Assembly (NCBI GenBank): GCA_947494565.1
Contig: CANLVG010000007.1
Coordinates: 62,001-126,000, forward strand
Source of the DNA: an uncultured Flavobacteriaceae bacterium
Lineage (GTDB): Bacteria > Bacteroidota > Bacteroidia > Flavobacteriales > Flavobacteriaceae
Reading direction: 5' to 3'
DNA length: 64,000 bases
Position numbers and translations under genes: made by a program. Under the pieces are notes generated by a model. The model ran no database searches. It worked only from the letters and a program-made list of their open reading frames with translations, and was not told the DNA's origin. Positions 27,929 through 37,948 of the stretch are shown in pieces; positions within the stretch are counted from its first letter, which is position 1, and every line of letters begins with the position of its first letter.

Positions 27929-28804
27929 TTATTTGATTTTACGCAACAAATCCTTCATTTTTCTTTCTTGCTCTTCCGAGGCCCTTTGATGCCTTTCTTC
28001 GGTCCAATTTTCTGGATTGGTTTTTACATAATCCATTCCAATTTTTAGTGTTTCAAGAGCTTCTTCATATTGTTTTCTGCTGGTTAATATGTCAATTTTA
28101 AGGTCGTAATACCAAGATGCTTTTCTTAAATCTATTGCTAGATTGATCAGTTTTAGCGCAGTTTCTAATTCTGTATTTAGAAAATAGTAATAGTCGGCGC
28201 CTACAGCAAGTACATCTGAGTCCTTGACTTTACCTGCCAATAATTCTTCATTAACCATTTTCATTAGACTCTTATCGGTTTGTGTCTTAATTTCGAAAGT
28301 CACCCGGGTATTTTCCCAAGAAATATTCAATTCGGAATCGGCCCTTATTAAATCAATATCAATTGTAAATGATTCATAGTACCTTTCGGTTGTATTTACT
28401 TTTGTTTTAAAACGGATTACATCCTTGGTTTCATCATACCCTTCTAATCCGTAAACCGTACTATCACTATTTAGAATAATCGTCCATTCTTTTTTGTCAG
28501 GAATGGTGAACAGAGAATACTGTCCTGCTGGTATTACGATATCGTCTATGACAACCTCATCATCAAATTTGATTTTTGTACCATTACCTGCCCCTGTGCG
28601 CCATATTGCTCCAAAGGGTACCAGTTCATCGAAAATTTTTCGCCCCCTTGCTATGGGGCGCTCATATGCTATTGAAATAGTTTTGATTCCAACTTTTTGT
28701 TCAATACTTCCCTTTGGACTTAGTGACGGAAATTCTATTTGCGCCGCCAACCCGGAAGTGGAAAGTAGTAGCAATAGTAATAGATAAACCTTCATACTTC
28801 TCAA
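27929..28804 (-). CDS. DUF2911 domain protein
   Basis: 291 residues with a signal peptide (VYLLLLLLLSTSGLAAQ); ATG at 28795 is an equally good start. The DUF2911 domain (about 30-170) shows SIAYERPIARGRKIFDELVPFG, WRTGAGNGTKIKF and PAGQYSLFTIP, a beta-sandwich common in Bacteroidota with no assigned activity. The C-terminal third is helical and TPR-like (ALKLINLAIDLRKASW, YEEALETLKIGMDYV). It stands alone, so context gives no further hint. Confidence 0.85.
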   Translation of the reverse strand: MRSMKVYLLLLLLLSTSGLAAQIEFPSLSPKGSIEQKVGIKTISIAYERPIARGRKIFDELVPFGAIWRTGAGNGTKIKFDDEVVIDDIVIPAGQYSLFTIPDKKEWTIILNSDSTVYGLEGYDETKDVIRFKTKVNTTERYYESFTIDIDLIRADSELNISWENTRVTFEIKTQTDKSLMKMVNEELLAGKVKDSDVLAVGADYYYFLNTELETALKLINLAIDLRKASWYYDLKIDILTSRKQYEEALETLKIGMDYVKTNPENWTEERHQRASEEQERKMKDLLRKIK

Positions 28805-28950
28805 TTTTATTGGTTCTTAAATTTTTATTAGTAGTTATGCTAACAGAAGGTAAACGCTCAACACTTTCGTAATTGAAGTTTTACTGATTCAAAAGCTCTC
28901 CGAAATTGCATTAAACTGCCAGAGGCCTATATATTGTTTTCGGATTACGC

Positions 28951-29712
28951 TTATTTTATGTCCGATATAAATTCAAAAGCATGTTGTATATCAGTAGCTT
29001 GAAGTACTACTTCTTTCGTGTTTTCATCTTCTGAGCCAGATGAGACCAAGCCTACAATTCTTCCGATAGTATCCACTACGGGAGCTCCACTCAAACCTCC
29101 CATATTTTTTGGGCCTCTTGTTTGTATAAGGGTATGAAAATTTCCCTCAGTATTATCGAATTTGTATTCATAGGCGCGTTGTGGGCCTGTTGTATCTTTA
29201 TAAGTCCATCCGACAGCGTATAAACGTTCTCCTTTCTTTAATGGTTTCTTCCTAAAAAGTAATGGGGTATAGTTTGTTTTGTTTTCTTTGACGGAGAAAA
29301 CCAACCAATCCTCATAAGTATCCCAGTTGGTGTCCATGTAGGACCAAGTGAGGGAGTCTTTTTTATTTGTATTCAATAGTTTGTCGGTAATAATGTATTT
29401 TGTGCTATCATTCTTTGGGTGCATTTTCCACTGCTTCAAACCCCCTTCAAAATCAACAAATTTCATAGCATCGGTTTTAGCTATCATTAGAACATGTTTT
29501 GCTGTGATAGCATACGTTTTACCGTTATACACAACTAAAAAACCGTTTGACGCATTTGAATTGTCAAATGATGGATCTTGATAAGAAACATTGTTAATAA
29601 GGCCAATTTGAGTATTCTTCAAACGTCTTGTTGTTGAACAACTTATAACTACCGTCGTCATAATTGTTACTACTATCGCGCTCCTAAATTTTATAGTCTT
29701 TGCAAATGTCAT
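28951..29712 (-). CDS. trypsin-like serine protease lipoprotein
   Basis: 253 residues. The leader ends at VVIS-C, a lipoprotein signal. A chymotrypsin-fold catalytic triad can be read: His in YAITAKHVLM, Asp in YEDWLVFSV (or in the preceding NWD), Ser in MGGLSGAPVVD. No PDZ domain follows, unlike DegP/HtrA. It is therefore a small surface or periplasmic protease, or a protease-fold binding protein. No neighbour suggests a substrate. Confidence 0.75.
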   Translation of the reverse strand: MTFAKTIKFRSAIVVTIMTTVVISCSTTRRLKNTQIGLINNVSYQDPSFDNSNASNGFLVVYNGKTYAITAKHVLMIAKTDAMKFVDFEGGLKQWKMHPKNDSTKYIITDKLLNTNKKDSLTWSYMDTNWDTYEDWLVFSVKENKTNYTPLLFRKKPLKKGERLYAVGWTYKDTTGPQRAYEYKFDNTEGNFHTLIQTRGPKNMGGLSGAPVVDTIGRIVGLVSSGSEDENTKEVVLQATDIQHAFEFISDIK

Positions 29713-29778
29713 TTTTGTTTATCGGGTTTATAGTTAAGATATGTCAGGTGTATATTCAGTGATTTTAAAGATTGACTT

Positions 29779-30624
29779 CTATTTAGTTACTGAAATAATA
29801 TTTTTATCGGTAAACCCATTATTGAATTTAATCTGTGATAGTGCTTGTGTGATGCTTGGAGATTCTCCATACGCGCCTTTTGCATCAGGTAAAAAGTAGA
29901 TTCGGTTTGTAGCAAGTTTCTGCCCTTCAACCATTTCATAGGTATATTCTGCTAAAATTACCGGTGCATTAATACCTGCGAAAGGGAGCGAAAAATAAAA
30001 TCGGTCTATTAAAAGCGTAGCTGGATTTATATGAAGTATATAAATGTCATTTTCCGCTTTTCCCGTTGTTGCTGGATCATAGGTGACCTCTAACTTAGAA
30101 TACGTAATGTCATTGTATACTTCTGTTCCTATATATTTAGCAATGGTTCCGGGGTCATTGAGTTTATATGGCATTACAAACCAAAAGTAATTGGCACGCC
30201 GTACAAATTCTGCTAGGGCTATTGTCCTTTCCTTTTCTATAGTACTTCCATTAAGTGTGATCTTTGTTTTTTTTCCATCAAAAAGATGTGTGACGATACC
30301 ATTTTCAGTGGGTAAGGTGTTTATTTCATGACGAGTGTAATGTCCAAATGAAATTTCATCATCAAATATGTAACGTTCCGTAGAAATATCCGCAGCACCT
30401 TCTGACATCGTATATTCGTAATGATATTCCACATCATTTTTACTGCGTAGATGATTCCAACCGCCATGAGCCTTTTCAACTGCAGCAAGTAAAGCGCTTG
30501 GGTCCGTGAGGTCAAGTTTTGGCGCTGTATCTTTTTCTTCTGTTATCTGGCTCTTCTTTTCTTTACAGGCTGTTAGGTTTAGCAAAATAACTATTGCTAG
30601 TAGGAAGGGTTTTTTAAAATGCAT
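29779..30624 (-). CDS. LolA-like lipoprotein (DUF6503-like)
   Basis: 281 residues, lipoprotein signal ending LLNLTAC-KEKK. The mature protein has AVEKAHGGWNHLRSKNDVEY and a series of amphipathic strands (GIVTHLFDGKKTKITL, YSKLEVTYDPATTG). This resembles the LolA/LolB-type half-barrel found in Bacteroidota proteins now grouped as DUF6503. Family name is from pattern only. Role unknown, possibly binding a hydrophobic ligand. Confidence 0.6.
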   Translation of the reverse strand: MHFKKPFLLAIVILLNLTACKEKKSQITEEKDTAPKLDLTDPSALLAAVEKAHGGWNHLRSKNDVEYHYEYTMSEGAADISTERYIFDDEISFGHYTRHEINTLPTENGIVTHLFDGKKTKITLNGSTIEKERTIALAEFVRRANYFWFVMPYKLNDPGTIAKYIGTEVYNDITYSKLEVTYDPATTGKAENDIYILHINPATLLIDRFYFSLPFAGINAPVILAEYTYEMVEGQKLATNRIYFLPDAKGAYGESPSITQALSQIKFNNGFTDKNIISVTK

Positions 30625-31028
30625 GAGTTTAGTCTAATGAACCCGAAAGGTATGTTAACAATCGCTGGCACTACCTTTTTATAGACATTTACAAGGTTTC
30701 TGAATACAAAGAGCTATTTACCGTAGACGTAGCGCATACTATTTTATGAAATTATCATTAAGAAAGACCTGGTTTCTATGTGACTGCGTCAACTAAAAGA
30801 GCACTATGATGTAATAAATCAAAAGACTTTTTTGATATGAAGAAGACTACGAAAATTGAACAGTGGTTAAGATAGAAGTTCACACAGTGCGTATCACGGT
30901 TTGTCAAGGACTCTAGAAAGGTCAATGAAACCGATGAACTATTCAATATCAGCAGGAGCACTTATTTTAACTGGAAAACAAAGTGTCAAAAATAAACAAG
31001 ACCTATAAATCCATACACATAAAAGAAT
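30625..31028. other. intergenic, possible remnant reading frame
   Basis: No supported gene. On the plus strand from about 30837 a frame broken by one TAG reads MKKTTKIEQWLR, then after the stop a stretch ending LFNISRSTYFNWKTKCQK. That end has the look of a transposase or HTH fragment, but it is too short to assign. Confidence 0.3.
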
Positions 31029-33437
31029 TTAATCTGTAGCTATTGTTTTGGAAATCAAATGGCCGTCGTTTGAAAAACCTTGTATAACGAATAGTAAACC
31101 GTCGGTCTTTTCATTTTGTGCGATTTTAAAGCTGATATCTCCTTTCGTATCCGTTTTCAAGTGGGGTTTCCAATCGACTTCCAATAAATCCAAAGGTCTT
31201 GATTCCTCAAAGATATATCGGGGTGTATAATACGTTCTAGCGCGATCAAACCCATTGTTAACAACGAATTGGTCAAAAGGTTTGTTTTTATATTGGCGAT
31301 AATCAGCTGAAGTAAATACTTGAAAAATCATAATACTTACTTGAGCTCCTGGGTCAAAGCCGAGATTGTTGACCATGATATTTTCAATATCATTTAGTGG
31401 CAATTGCAGGGTGGGTAACTCTTCAGGTCGGATCGACCTACCATTGATGAATAGTGGGGCGAACTTGCGATGGCCCCCAAGATAGGCTTCCCCATTGTCT
31501 CTTGTTCGAACGGTAAACCCTTGTTGTGCCAGAAGATCCATTAAGCCCATATCGGAATTTTTGAATACTTCGGGAAACGGTATATCATAGTATTTGCCAA
31601 TATCGCTCACCAAGGGTTTATACTTTGCGATTGTTTTTCTTCTTTGTAGGTATCGTTCGCTACGTTTCTTATCGGTTACGGTTACTTCATCTAGGTCAAT
31701 GGTACGCTCCAAATTTCGGAATAGACTATCATTGCCCCAGACCCTTGTTCCATAATTTTTTATGTTGTCAAAACCATAGGGCGGGCCCTTTTCTCGGGCG
31801 GAAACTGCTGGTGCTCTATCAATCTTAAGGTCGGTGGTCGTTTTGTTAGCAGTGGTGTCATATGCAATAGTTGAGGGTTTGATCAGTTTCCCGAAACTAT
31901 CTCGATAGGCTACCCTTAAGGTATCGCCATTGAAGAGGTCCAAGTTTTGAAAGACAAATTGAGATTGGTCCGTTAATTCAACCTTGTCGATTATACGGAG
32001 GTCATCAGGTATTAAAACAAGATCGGTATACTTCCCTTCTTTTTTGAGTGTCCCCTTTAGTTCAAAACCCTGTTCGAATTCATAGGCTTCATCTGGGTTG
32101 ATTTCTTGAATCAGTTCATCAAGCGTGTACCGGGTCCAGCCCTGGGTAAGTAACAGCAAGTCTAAATGTTCTTTTCTTTTCTCATTTTCGGTGTCAAAGT
32201 AATAGGCAGGGTTTTCAATCGTACCTTTCACATAAGGACTCAGTAGAAAGGCGCTCTCGATGGTGTTTTTTTGATCTACCACCTTCGATTTTTTTTGAAG
32301 TATTGAAACACTCAAATCGACCCCTAGCCTTTTCTTTTTTCCTTTGGTCGAAAGACGATACGTAATGGAGTCACTATCGATTTTGGCTTTTTCAAGAGAA
32401 ACAAATGATTTTTTCCGGCCGGTTTCCATATAGAATTTACGTTCGGCGATAGGTTGGTCATCGGCGAAAAGTGTTAGGGTATGTACCCCGTCTAAAAATA
32501 TGTTTTTATCGGTTTCGATGAATAGGTTCGTTGAATCGAGCCGTTCCATCGAAAGAAGTTGGAATAGCTGACGGTCTTGATAGTATAAGAGCGTATAGTT
32601 CGAAACCGCTTGATTCTTTAGCGTCGCCTCATTGGTCTTTACGCTTATTTTGAGGTATTTTTCGTCTGAATTGTCGATGCTTAACGACACGCCTTTGGCC
32701 AATGCCTTGGGCACATCTTGTTCCAGTAGCGTATCTTGAAGTTGTATTTTGGCCCTATAGGTCTCCCCTTTTTTGTAGATAAAACTACACTTTCCCAGGC
32801 CCTCATATTCACTTTGGAAAGTGGTAATGGCCTCGCCTTCGTTGTTAATAATAGTGCCTTGAAAATCAACACTTCTGCCACCGAATAGAGCTTTAATGCC
32901 AAGGCTATTTTCAACGTCTTCAATAAGATTTCCACTTTCGGGAAGCAATTGCACATCATACTGCTCGTGCCCTTCCATTGATGGGTTAGGGGGTAGTTGC
33001 CCCAATATCGTAATTTCTTGCAGGTACTGGTATTCCTTTCCAAAATTACGCATGTAGTTGGTGCGCGCCTGAAGGTAATAGACGCCGGGCGCGATAGCAT
33101 CATTCAGTTCGATTTGACCCAAGCCCGTCCCTTCTGTTATGGCAATGTTCTTCGCGAACATTTGCGTTCCATTTTCATCGAACAGCTTTACTTCCAAGAT
33201 TTTTGTTCGAACCGATGGATGATTGATGGAATCGCCTACGTATGCTTTGAACCAAATGATATCATCGGAAAAGTAGGCCGTTTTGTTGGTATGCACATAG
33301 ACTTTTTCTTTCAGTCTAGGGTTTTGTTGCATTTCGTACAATCCGTCGATCAACGAAGTCTGAGCGGTCATAAAAAGGCTGACCGATAGCATGCCGATAT
33401 AAAGCAGAAATTTAACGCCGCTGGCCACTTTAGACAT
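31029..33437 (-). CDS. large exported MG2-like protein with C-terminal plug-like domain
   Basis: ATG at 33437 gives 802 residues with a signal peptide (LLYIGMLSVSLFMTAQ); a longer in-frame start at 33521 lacks one. The N-terminal region (about 25-150) resembles the macroglobulin MG2 segments of Bacteroidota surface proteins (KEKVYVHTNKTAYFSDDIIW, PGVYYLQARTNYM). A series of beta-sandwich domains follows. The C-terminal part (about 640-720) contains LMDLLAQQGFTVRTRDNGEA and APLFINGRSIRPEEL, reminiscent of a TonB-receptor plug without the barrel. Probably periplasmic or outer-membrane-associated; function unknown. Confidence 0.6.
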   Translation of the reverse strand: MSKVASGVKFLLYIGMLSVSLFMTAQTSLIDGLYEMQQNPRLKEKVYVHTNKTAYFSDDIIWFKAYVGDSINHPSVRTKILEVKLFDENGTQMFAKNIAITEGTGLGQIELNDAIAPGVYYLQARTNYMRNFGKEYQYLQEITILGQLPPNPSMEGHEQYDVQLLPESGNLIEDVENSLGIKALFGGRSVDFQGTIINNEGEAITTFQSEYEGLGKCSFIYKKGETYRAKIQLQDTLLEQDVPKALAKGVSLSIDNSDEKYLKISVKTNEATLKNQAVSNYTLLYYQDRQLFQLLSMERLDSTNLFIETDKNIFLDGVHTLTLFADDQPIAERKFYMETGRKKSFVSLEKAKIDSDSITYRLSTKGKKKRLGVDLSVSILQKKSKVVDQKNTIESAFLLSPYVKGTIENPAYYFDTENEKRKEHLDLLLLTQGWTRYTLDELIQEINPDEAYEFEQGFELKGTLKKEGKYTDLVLIPDDLRIIDKVELTDQSQFVFQNLDLFNGDTLRVAYRDSFGKLIKPSTIAYDTTANKTTTDLKIDRAPAVSAREKGPPYGFDNIKNYGTRVWGNDSLFRNLERTIDLDEVTVTDKKRSERYLQRRKTIAKYKPLVSDIGKYYDIPFPEVFKNSDMGLMDLLAQQGFTVRTRDNGEAYLGGHRKFAPLFINGRSIRPEELPTLQLPLNDIENIMVNNLGFDPGAQVSIMIFQVFTSADYRQYKNKPFDQFVVNNGFDRARTYYTPRYIFEESRPLDLLEVDWKPHLKTDTKGDISFKIAQNEKTDGLLFVIQGFSNDGHLISKTIATD

Positions 33438-33833
33438 TTCCTTAACGATTCTTTCTATCAAGATAGTAAAAAGGATAATGGACACTGGATAGAACGGCCT
33501 ATTTATCGAAAATCCCTTCAAATTTGTACGTGGTAGATGAACCGCATCGATCTTCCTTTTTGTGTAGATTCAATATATCAATTTGAAACAAGGAAGTGCT
33601 ATTCGCGTGTGAATTCAAATCACGAATTACATACCGGAGACGGAAGTCTTAGAAAATGACCAATATTTAAGCCCCATGGATTTTCTGAACCGGATGGATT
33701 AAATGGCCGTTTTGAAGGACCGCTATTTTTCCACCAATTCTTGAAAGTTGTACTGAACCATCCTTATCAGTTATATTTGGTATATAGTGAGCATATGTTC
33801 ATTATACATACGTTGGTAATCATTTCACTCAAA
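33438..33833. other. intergenic with second copy of an interspersed repeat
   Basis: Divergent promoter region. Positions about 33690-33770 match 7316-7390: GGCCGTTTTGAAGGACCGCT, then TATTTTT and CTGAACCATCC. They are followed by TATATTTGGTATA at 33772-33784, identical to the copy at 7422-7434. Confidence 0.5.
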
Positions 33834-34373
33834 ATGAAATTTCTCTTCTTATTTCTAGTCATTATAGGTTTCCAAGGTTTCTCCCAACCGGGGTGTGAAG
33901 ATGGAAAATATAAAATATTGATATACGGAATGGCCAAAAATCCAAGCCAGTCGGAACTGGCTTTAGATCAAAAATGGAATATTGAAAAAATATCCGTTGC
34001 CCAATGCCGAGTGAATGCTAAATTAAGGGACAGCGTCAAAACTGAAAATGAACAAACTTGGGCAAGAATAGCAAAAGAATTGCGAATCGAAAATCCTGAA
34101 TTGGACTATCAAAAACAACTCTACAGTACGAAAAGGGACTTGAACATAATCAAATCAATGGTTCACAATAGCAATGTTGCGAATTCAATATGGAAAAACC
34201 TAAGGAAGAAAAAAGAGGATTTTTTGATTTATGAAAACATGGAGATTTTGGATAAATCAAAATATGCGATTTCAGTTAAGAAATGGAAAAGGGAAAATGA
34301 CGCCAAACCACAAAGCAGGACTTATAATTGCATTGTTGACCTATCTTCGGAATCGGTTGTACTGAAAGACTAA
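33834..34373 (+). CDS. secreted hypothetical protein
   Basis: ATG at 33834 gives 179 residues with a clean signal peptide (FLFLFLVIIGFQGFSQ). The mature part is highly charged and mostly helical (SELALDQKWNIEKISVAQCR, RIAKELRIENPELDYQK) with two Cys near the N terminus. No family is recognised and no catalytic motif is visible. It is a single gene preceded by the dispersed TATATTTGGTATA element. Confidence 0.55.
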   Translation: MKFLFLFLVIIGFQGFSQPGCEDGKYKILIYGMAKNPSQSELALDQKWNIEKISVAQCRVNAKLRDSVKTENEQTWARIAKELRIENPELDYQKQLYSTKRDLNIIKSMVHNSNVANSIWKNLRKKKEDFLIYENMEILDKSKYAISVKKWKRENDAKPQSRTYNCIVDLSSESVVLKD

Positions 34374-34532
34374 GATACTATTGGCAACATGGGCCATAAT
34401 TTATGGCTACAAAAAGTTAACTTCAACCTTGGAAATTATCAACGGCTGAATTGGCCACCGCAGGAAATCTAAAGAGTTCCAACGCCACTTCAAATTATTG
34501 CCGAGACGTTGGCAAACAATAACAAAAGAATC

Positions 34533-35345
34533 ATGAAAAAAATCATGTTACTATTTCTGACTATTCTGACCATAGGATGTAAAGAGCAAACAAAAAAGGA
34601 AGAAGCCAAATCTGTAGACAAAAAGGAAAATGTAAAAAAGAAACGACCAGTTGCATTTGAAGAGGGCAAGTTTTTCGAAGTCGATGGAAAGAAAATGTTA
34701 TATGGTGGAGAAAATGAAAATGAGCATTTTGACATTACTAATTATCTACTCAAAGACGAACAGTTTCACTACGGAATAGGACGTGAAAAATTTCCCGCGT
34801 TATTAAAACCTGAATTTGTTTCTGTTGCAGAAGCAAACAAAGTGTGGGCAGATAGTACAAGGTTTTTGTTAGCTCAATCTGGTAATGAAGTCAAAGCATA
34901 TGCTGTTAAAGACTTAACAAGACACGAAATTGTAAACGATGTTTTGGACGGACAACCCATAATGGCCGTTTATTGCATATTGGCTGATTTAGGAGCTATT
35001 TATGAGAGAAATTATGGGGATAAAGAGCTAACATTTGCATTAAGTGGATATACGTACTATGACGAAAATGTTTGGAATGGATTAGATGGGTTTGTGTTTT
35101 GGGATAGGGAAACAGAAAGTCTATGGTGGCCATTGATCGGAAAGGCGGTCTCCGGACCTTTAATGGATGTAAAACTTATTGAGATGGACAAAAACAAATG
35201 GAGTGATACCCATTGGAAAAACATACGAGAAAATCATCCAAATGCAAAAGTTCTAAAGTCAGGACAGGATTTTGAAAGGCCAACTGAATGGAAAAAAATA
35301 GAAGATGTGGCTTCCATTGTAGAGAACTTTTCGGTAGAGAAATAA
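34533..35345 (+). CDS. DUF3179 domain lipoprotein
   Basis: 270 residues from ATG 34533; lipoprotein signal LLFLTILTIGC-KEQ. After a Lys/Glu-rich linker the DUF3179 domain shows LAQSGNEVKAYAVKDLTRHE, PIMAVYCILADLGAIYERN with its conserved Cys, and FWDRETESLWWPLIGKAVSG. The domain is widespread but has no assigned reaction. It is followed 60 bp later by the penicillin-acylase gene. The short flanks carry matching TTGCCGAG motifs (34493-34500 and 35353-35360). Confidence 0.8.
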   Translation: MKKIMLLFLTILTIGCKEQTKKEEAKSVDKKENVKKKRPVAFEEGKFFEVDGKKMLYGGENENEHFDITNYLLKDEQFHYGIGREKFPALLKPEFVSVAEANKVWADSTRFLLAQSGNEVKAYAVKDLTRHEIVNDVLDGQPIMAVYCILADLGAIYERNYGDKELTFALSGYTYYDENVWNGLDGFVFWDRETESLWWPLIGKAVSGPLMDVKLIEMDKNKWSDTHWKNIRENHPNAKVLKSGQDFERPTEWKKIEDVASIVENFSVEK

Positions 35346-35404
35346 TAACGTTTGCCGAGCCGAAATAATAGCCGATACAATTACATATCATTTAAACTAA
35401 CCAT

Positions 35405-37495
35405 ATGAAAAATTATATTCTTTTACTGGCAGTCGCCTTATTAATATCTTGTGAGCAATCCAAAACGACCATTACCGAAAACGAAATTCTTTGGGATACT
35501 TATGGCATTCCTCATATCTATGCAACTTCTGATAATGACTTGTATTACATGTCTGCATGGGGTCAGATGAAAAATCATGGAAACCTTATTTTAAAACTTT
35601 ATGGAGAAGCTAGAGGTACTAGTGCAGAATTATGGGGTGAAGGTTTTGAAATTAATAAAGCATTACATCATTTAGGCCTTTATGAACAATTGCAACCCGC
35701 TTATGACAATTTAGTGCCTAAATATCAAGAAATGCTTCAATCTTTTGTGGCTGGAATCAATTCCTACGCAGAGAAGAATAGTGACGAATTAGATGAAAAA
35801 TATAAAAGGGTTCTACCGATAACTGTAAATGATATCATCGCACACAATTTTCGTGTAGTGAATTATGAATTTCTTATTCGAGGAACTTTTTCATCCAATC
35901 AAAAAATAGAAGGTGGATCAAATTCTTGGGCGCTTTCAGGAAGCAAAACTTCTACTGGCAATGCGATGTTGGTTGCCAATCCACATTTATGGTGGTCAGA
36001 CCTTTATTTATGGCATGAACAACAATTTATTACAAATGAATACAACATGTATGGCGCAACCCTTATAGGGAATCCCTCAATAATTCTTGGTTTCAATGAC
36101 AACGTGTCGTGGACACATACGGTAAACACAATTGATAACACAGACTTGTTCGAATTAAAGAAAGAGGGCAATACTTATTTACTGGATGATGAATTTATTC
36201 CATTTGAAGTGCGTAACTATATAGTTAAAGAATTGCAAGAAGATGGGATCATAAAAACGCATGAATTCAAAAGGAACATCGCAAAGCATGGGGTTATTAT
36301 CCGGGAAAGTGAAAATTCTGCAATAGCCATTCGCTTTGCACAGATGAAAAACTTCACACCACTAATCGAACAGTACGACTTAATGTCGAAAGCGAAGAAT
36401 TTAGAGGATATGAAAAATGCCCTTGCCCTAAGACAAATGCCATTTTTGAACACAGTTTATGCCGATAAAGACGGCAATATAATGCACCATTTTGGCGGAC
36501 TTGTACCTAAAAAAAATGGCGATTGGGATAAATGGCAAGGAGTGGTATCTGGTGATTCTAGTGCTGACATTTGGACCGATTATTACGAAAGTAATGAGTT
36601 GCCTGTTGTTATCAATCCTCCCTCCGGTTGGTTACAGAACGCTAATGATCCACCTTATTTAAATACGTTGCCAAAGGTATTGGATCCCAATGATTTTGCA
36701 TCACATATAGCACCGAATAATATGAGGTTTCGACCACAACGTGCCGCGAGATTAATGCATGAAGAAGATAGTATTTCTTTAAATCGTTTGGTAGAGTTAA
36801 AACATGACAATAAAGCAGAATTGGCACTACGATTAAATGATGACCTGCTGGCTTTAAAAGATCTTACGTCCGACTCTTTAGTTCGTGCAGCCGTTGATGT
36901 AATGACAAAATGGGACGGTTCTTACGACGCCAATAGTCTAGGTGCCCTACTTTTTATGGAATTTACCAATACATGGGCTTTAGAAAAGCAAACTAGCCCA
37001 TTTCAATTGATTAATTTATTGAAGGATCCATGGCAGTATAATGACCCTATCAATACACCAGACGGATTTGTTGATAATAAGGAAATTGTTGATATCATAA
37101 AAAAAGCTGTTGAAAATCATTTGACTAAGTATCCCTCTCTTGAAATTCCATATGGAGACTATTATAAATTAAGAATCGGTGATTTAGAATATCCCGGAAC
37201 AGGAGGTCCCCAACATTTAGGTGTTTTTAGAATTTTATATTCTTTAGGTTCAACCCCTGATGAAGAAGGCAAATTTTTCGGCAATTTTGGAGATACTTTC
37301 GTTCTTGTTCTTGAAATGGGAGAAGAAATCAACGCTAAAGGACTCTTAACATATGGAAATTCATCTAATACTGACAACAAACATTATGGCGACCAACTAG
37401 AAATGTTTAGTAAGAATAAATTAAGGGATATTTGGTTCGAACGAATCGATCAGGAGACGAATATGGAGCTGAAGGAAAATAAAAACGATATGTGA
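35405..37495 (+). CDS. penicillin/acyl-homoserine-lactone acylase family lipoprotein
   Basis: 696 residues, lipoprotein signal LLLAVALLISC-EQS. It is an N-terminal nucleophile hydrolase made as a precursor. The alpha chain begins with DTYGIPHIYATSDNDLYYMS. The autocleavage site is before Ser in EGGSNSWALSGSKTSTGNAM, with GFNDNVSWTHTVNTIDNTDL as the beta-chain Asn region. It would hydrolyse a fatty-acyl or aryl-acyl amide, for example N-acyl-homoserine lactone; substrate not readable. The lipid anchor is unusual for enzymes of this family outside Bacteroidota. It may be co-transcribed with the DUF3179 gene. Confidence 0.88.
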   Translation: MKNYILLLAVALLISCEQSKTTITENEILWDTYGIPHIYATSDNDLYYMSAWGQMKNHGNLILKLYGEARGTSAELWGEGFEINKALHHLGLYEQLQPAYDNLVPKYQEMLQSFVAGINSYAEKNSDELDEKYKRVLPITVNDIIAHNFRVVNYEFLIRGTFSSNQKIEGGSNSWALSGSKTSTGNAMLVANPHLWWSDLYLWHEQQFITNEYNMYGATLIGNPSIILGFNDNVSWTHTVNTIDNTDLFELKKEGNTYLLDDEFIPFEVRNYIVKELQEDGIIKTHEFKRNIAKHGVIIRESENSAIAIRFAQMKNFTPLIEQYDLMSKAKNLEDMKNALALRQMPFLNTVYADKDGNIMHHFGGLVPKKNGDWDKWQGVVSGDSSADIWTDYYESNELPVVINPPSGWLQNANDPPYLNTLPKVLDPNDFASHIAPNNMRFRPQRAARLMHEEDSISLNRLVELKHDNKAELALRLNDDLLALKDLTSDSLVRAAVDVMTKWDGSYDANSLGALLFMEFTNTWALEKQTSPFQLINLLKDPWQYNDPINTPDGFVDNKEIVDIIKKAVENHLTKYPSLEIPYGDYYKLRIGDLEYPGTGGPQHLGVFRILYSLGSTPDEEGKFFGNFGDTFVLVLEMGEEINAKGLLTYGNSSNTDNKHYGDQLEMFSKNKLRDIWFERIDQETNMELKENKNDM

Positions 37496-37948
37496 CAATA
37501 GTTATAAGTAATCGCCTGCCTGTGGGCAGGCTTGCTAAGTTAAATGTTAACTCACACAACTACTTATAACCAAGACCTCGAGGTACAGGCAATCCCTAAA
37601 ATCATGGATTTTTGAAACTTTTTCTTCCTTAAGTCCTGTTAGTCGACCGTTTTGTGAAATGTATGAGAGGTAAAAAAGCTTTTTGTCGCTAAAAACTCTA
37701 ACTATTTCATAAAATAGAGTACTATTAATTTAGGCCTTACCCACTCGATTTTACTTGGTGTAACCAGTACACATCAAGATATGACCACAGTATCGCATTT
37801 TTCAAAAGTTTCACGGACTTCATTCGAAACGTAGAAAACACTTTTTTGCCTCAGCGTCAATACGCTTTTGAGGATGCCGTTATATCGATTTCCGAAAAAT
37901 AGTCCGCTTCGCCTTCCATTAGATTTAAAAGCCCCTTGCTATTTGTTT
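37496..37948. other. intergenic between convergent genes, palindromic element
   Basis: Contains the inverted-repeat element at 37501-37570. No gene is supported in the remaining AT-rich sequence. Confidence 0.5.
37501..37570. repeat. 70-bp element with terminal inverted repeats and inner hairpin
   Basis: GTTATAAGTA at 37501-37510 and TACTTATAAC at 37561-37570 are perfect 10-bp inverted ends. Inside is the hairpin GCCTGCC-TGTG-GGCAGGC (37514-37531). No coding capacity and no obvious target-site duplication. It could be a REP/MITE-like element or a structured transcript end. Confidence 0.5.

Noticed and set aside
30837-30992. Possible transposase or HTH fragment (ISRSTYFNWKTK)
   Set aside because: Interrupted by a stop, about 50 codons, no second transposase motif or inverted repeats nearby.
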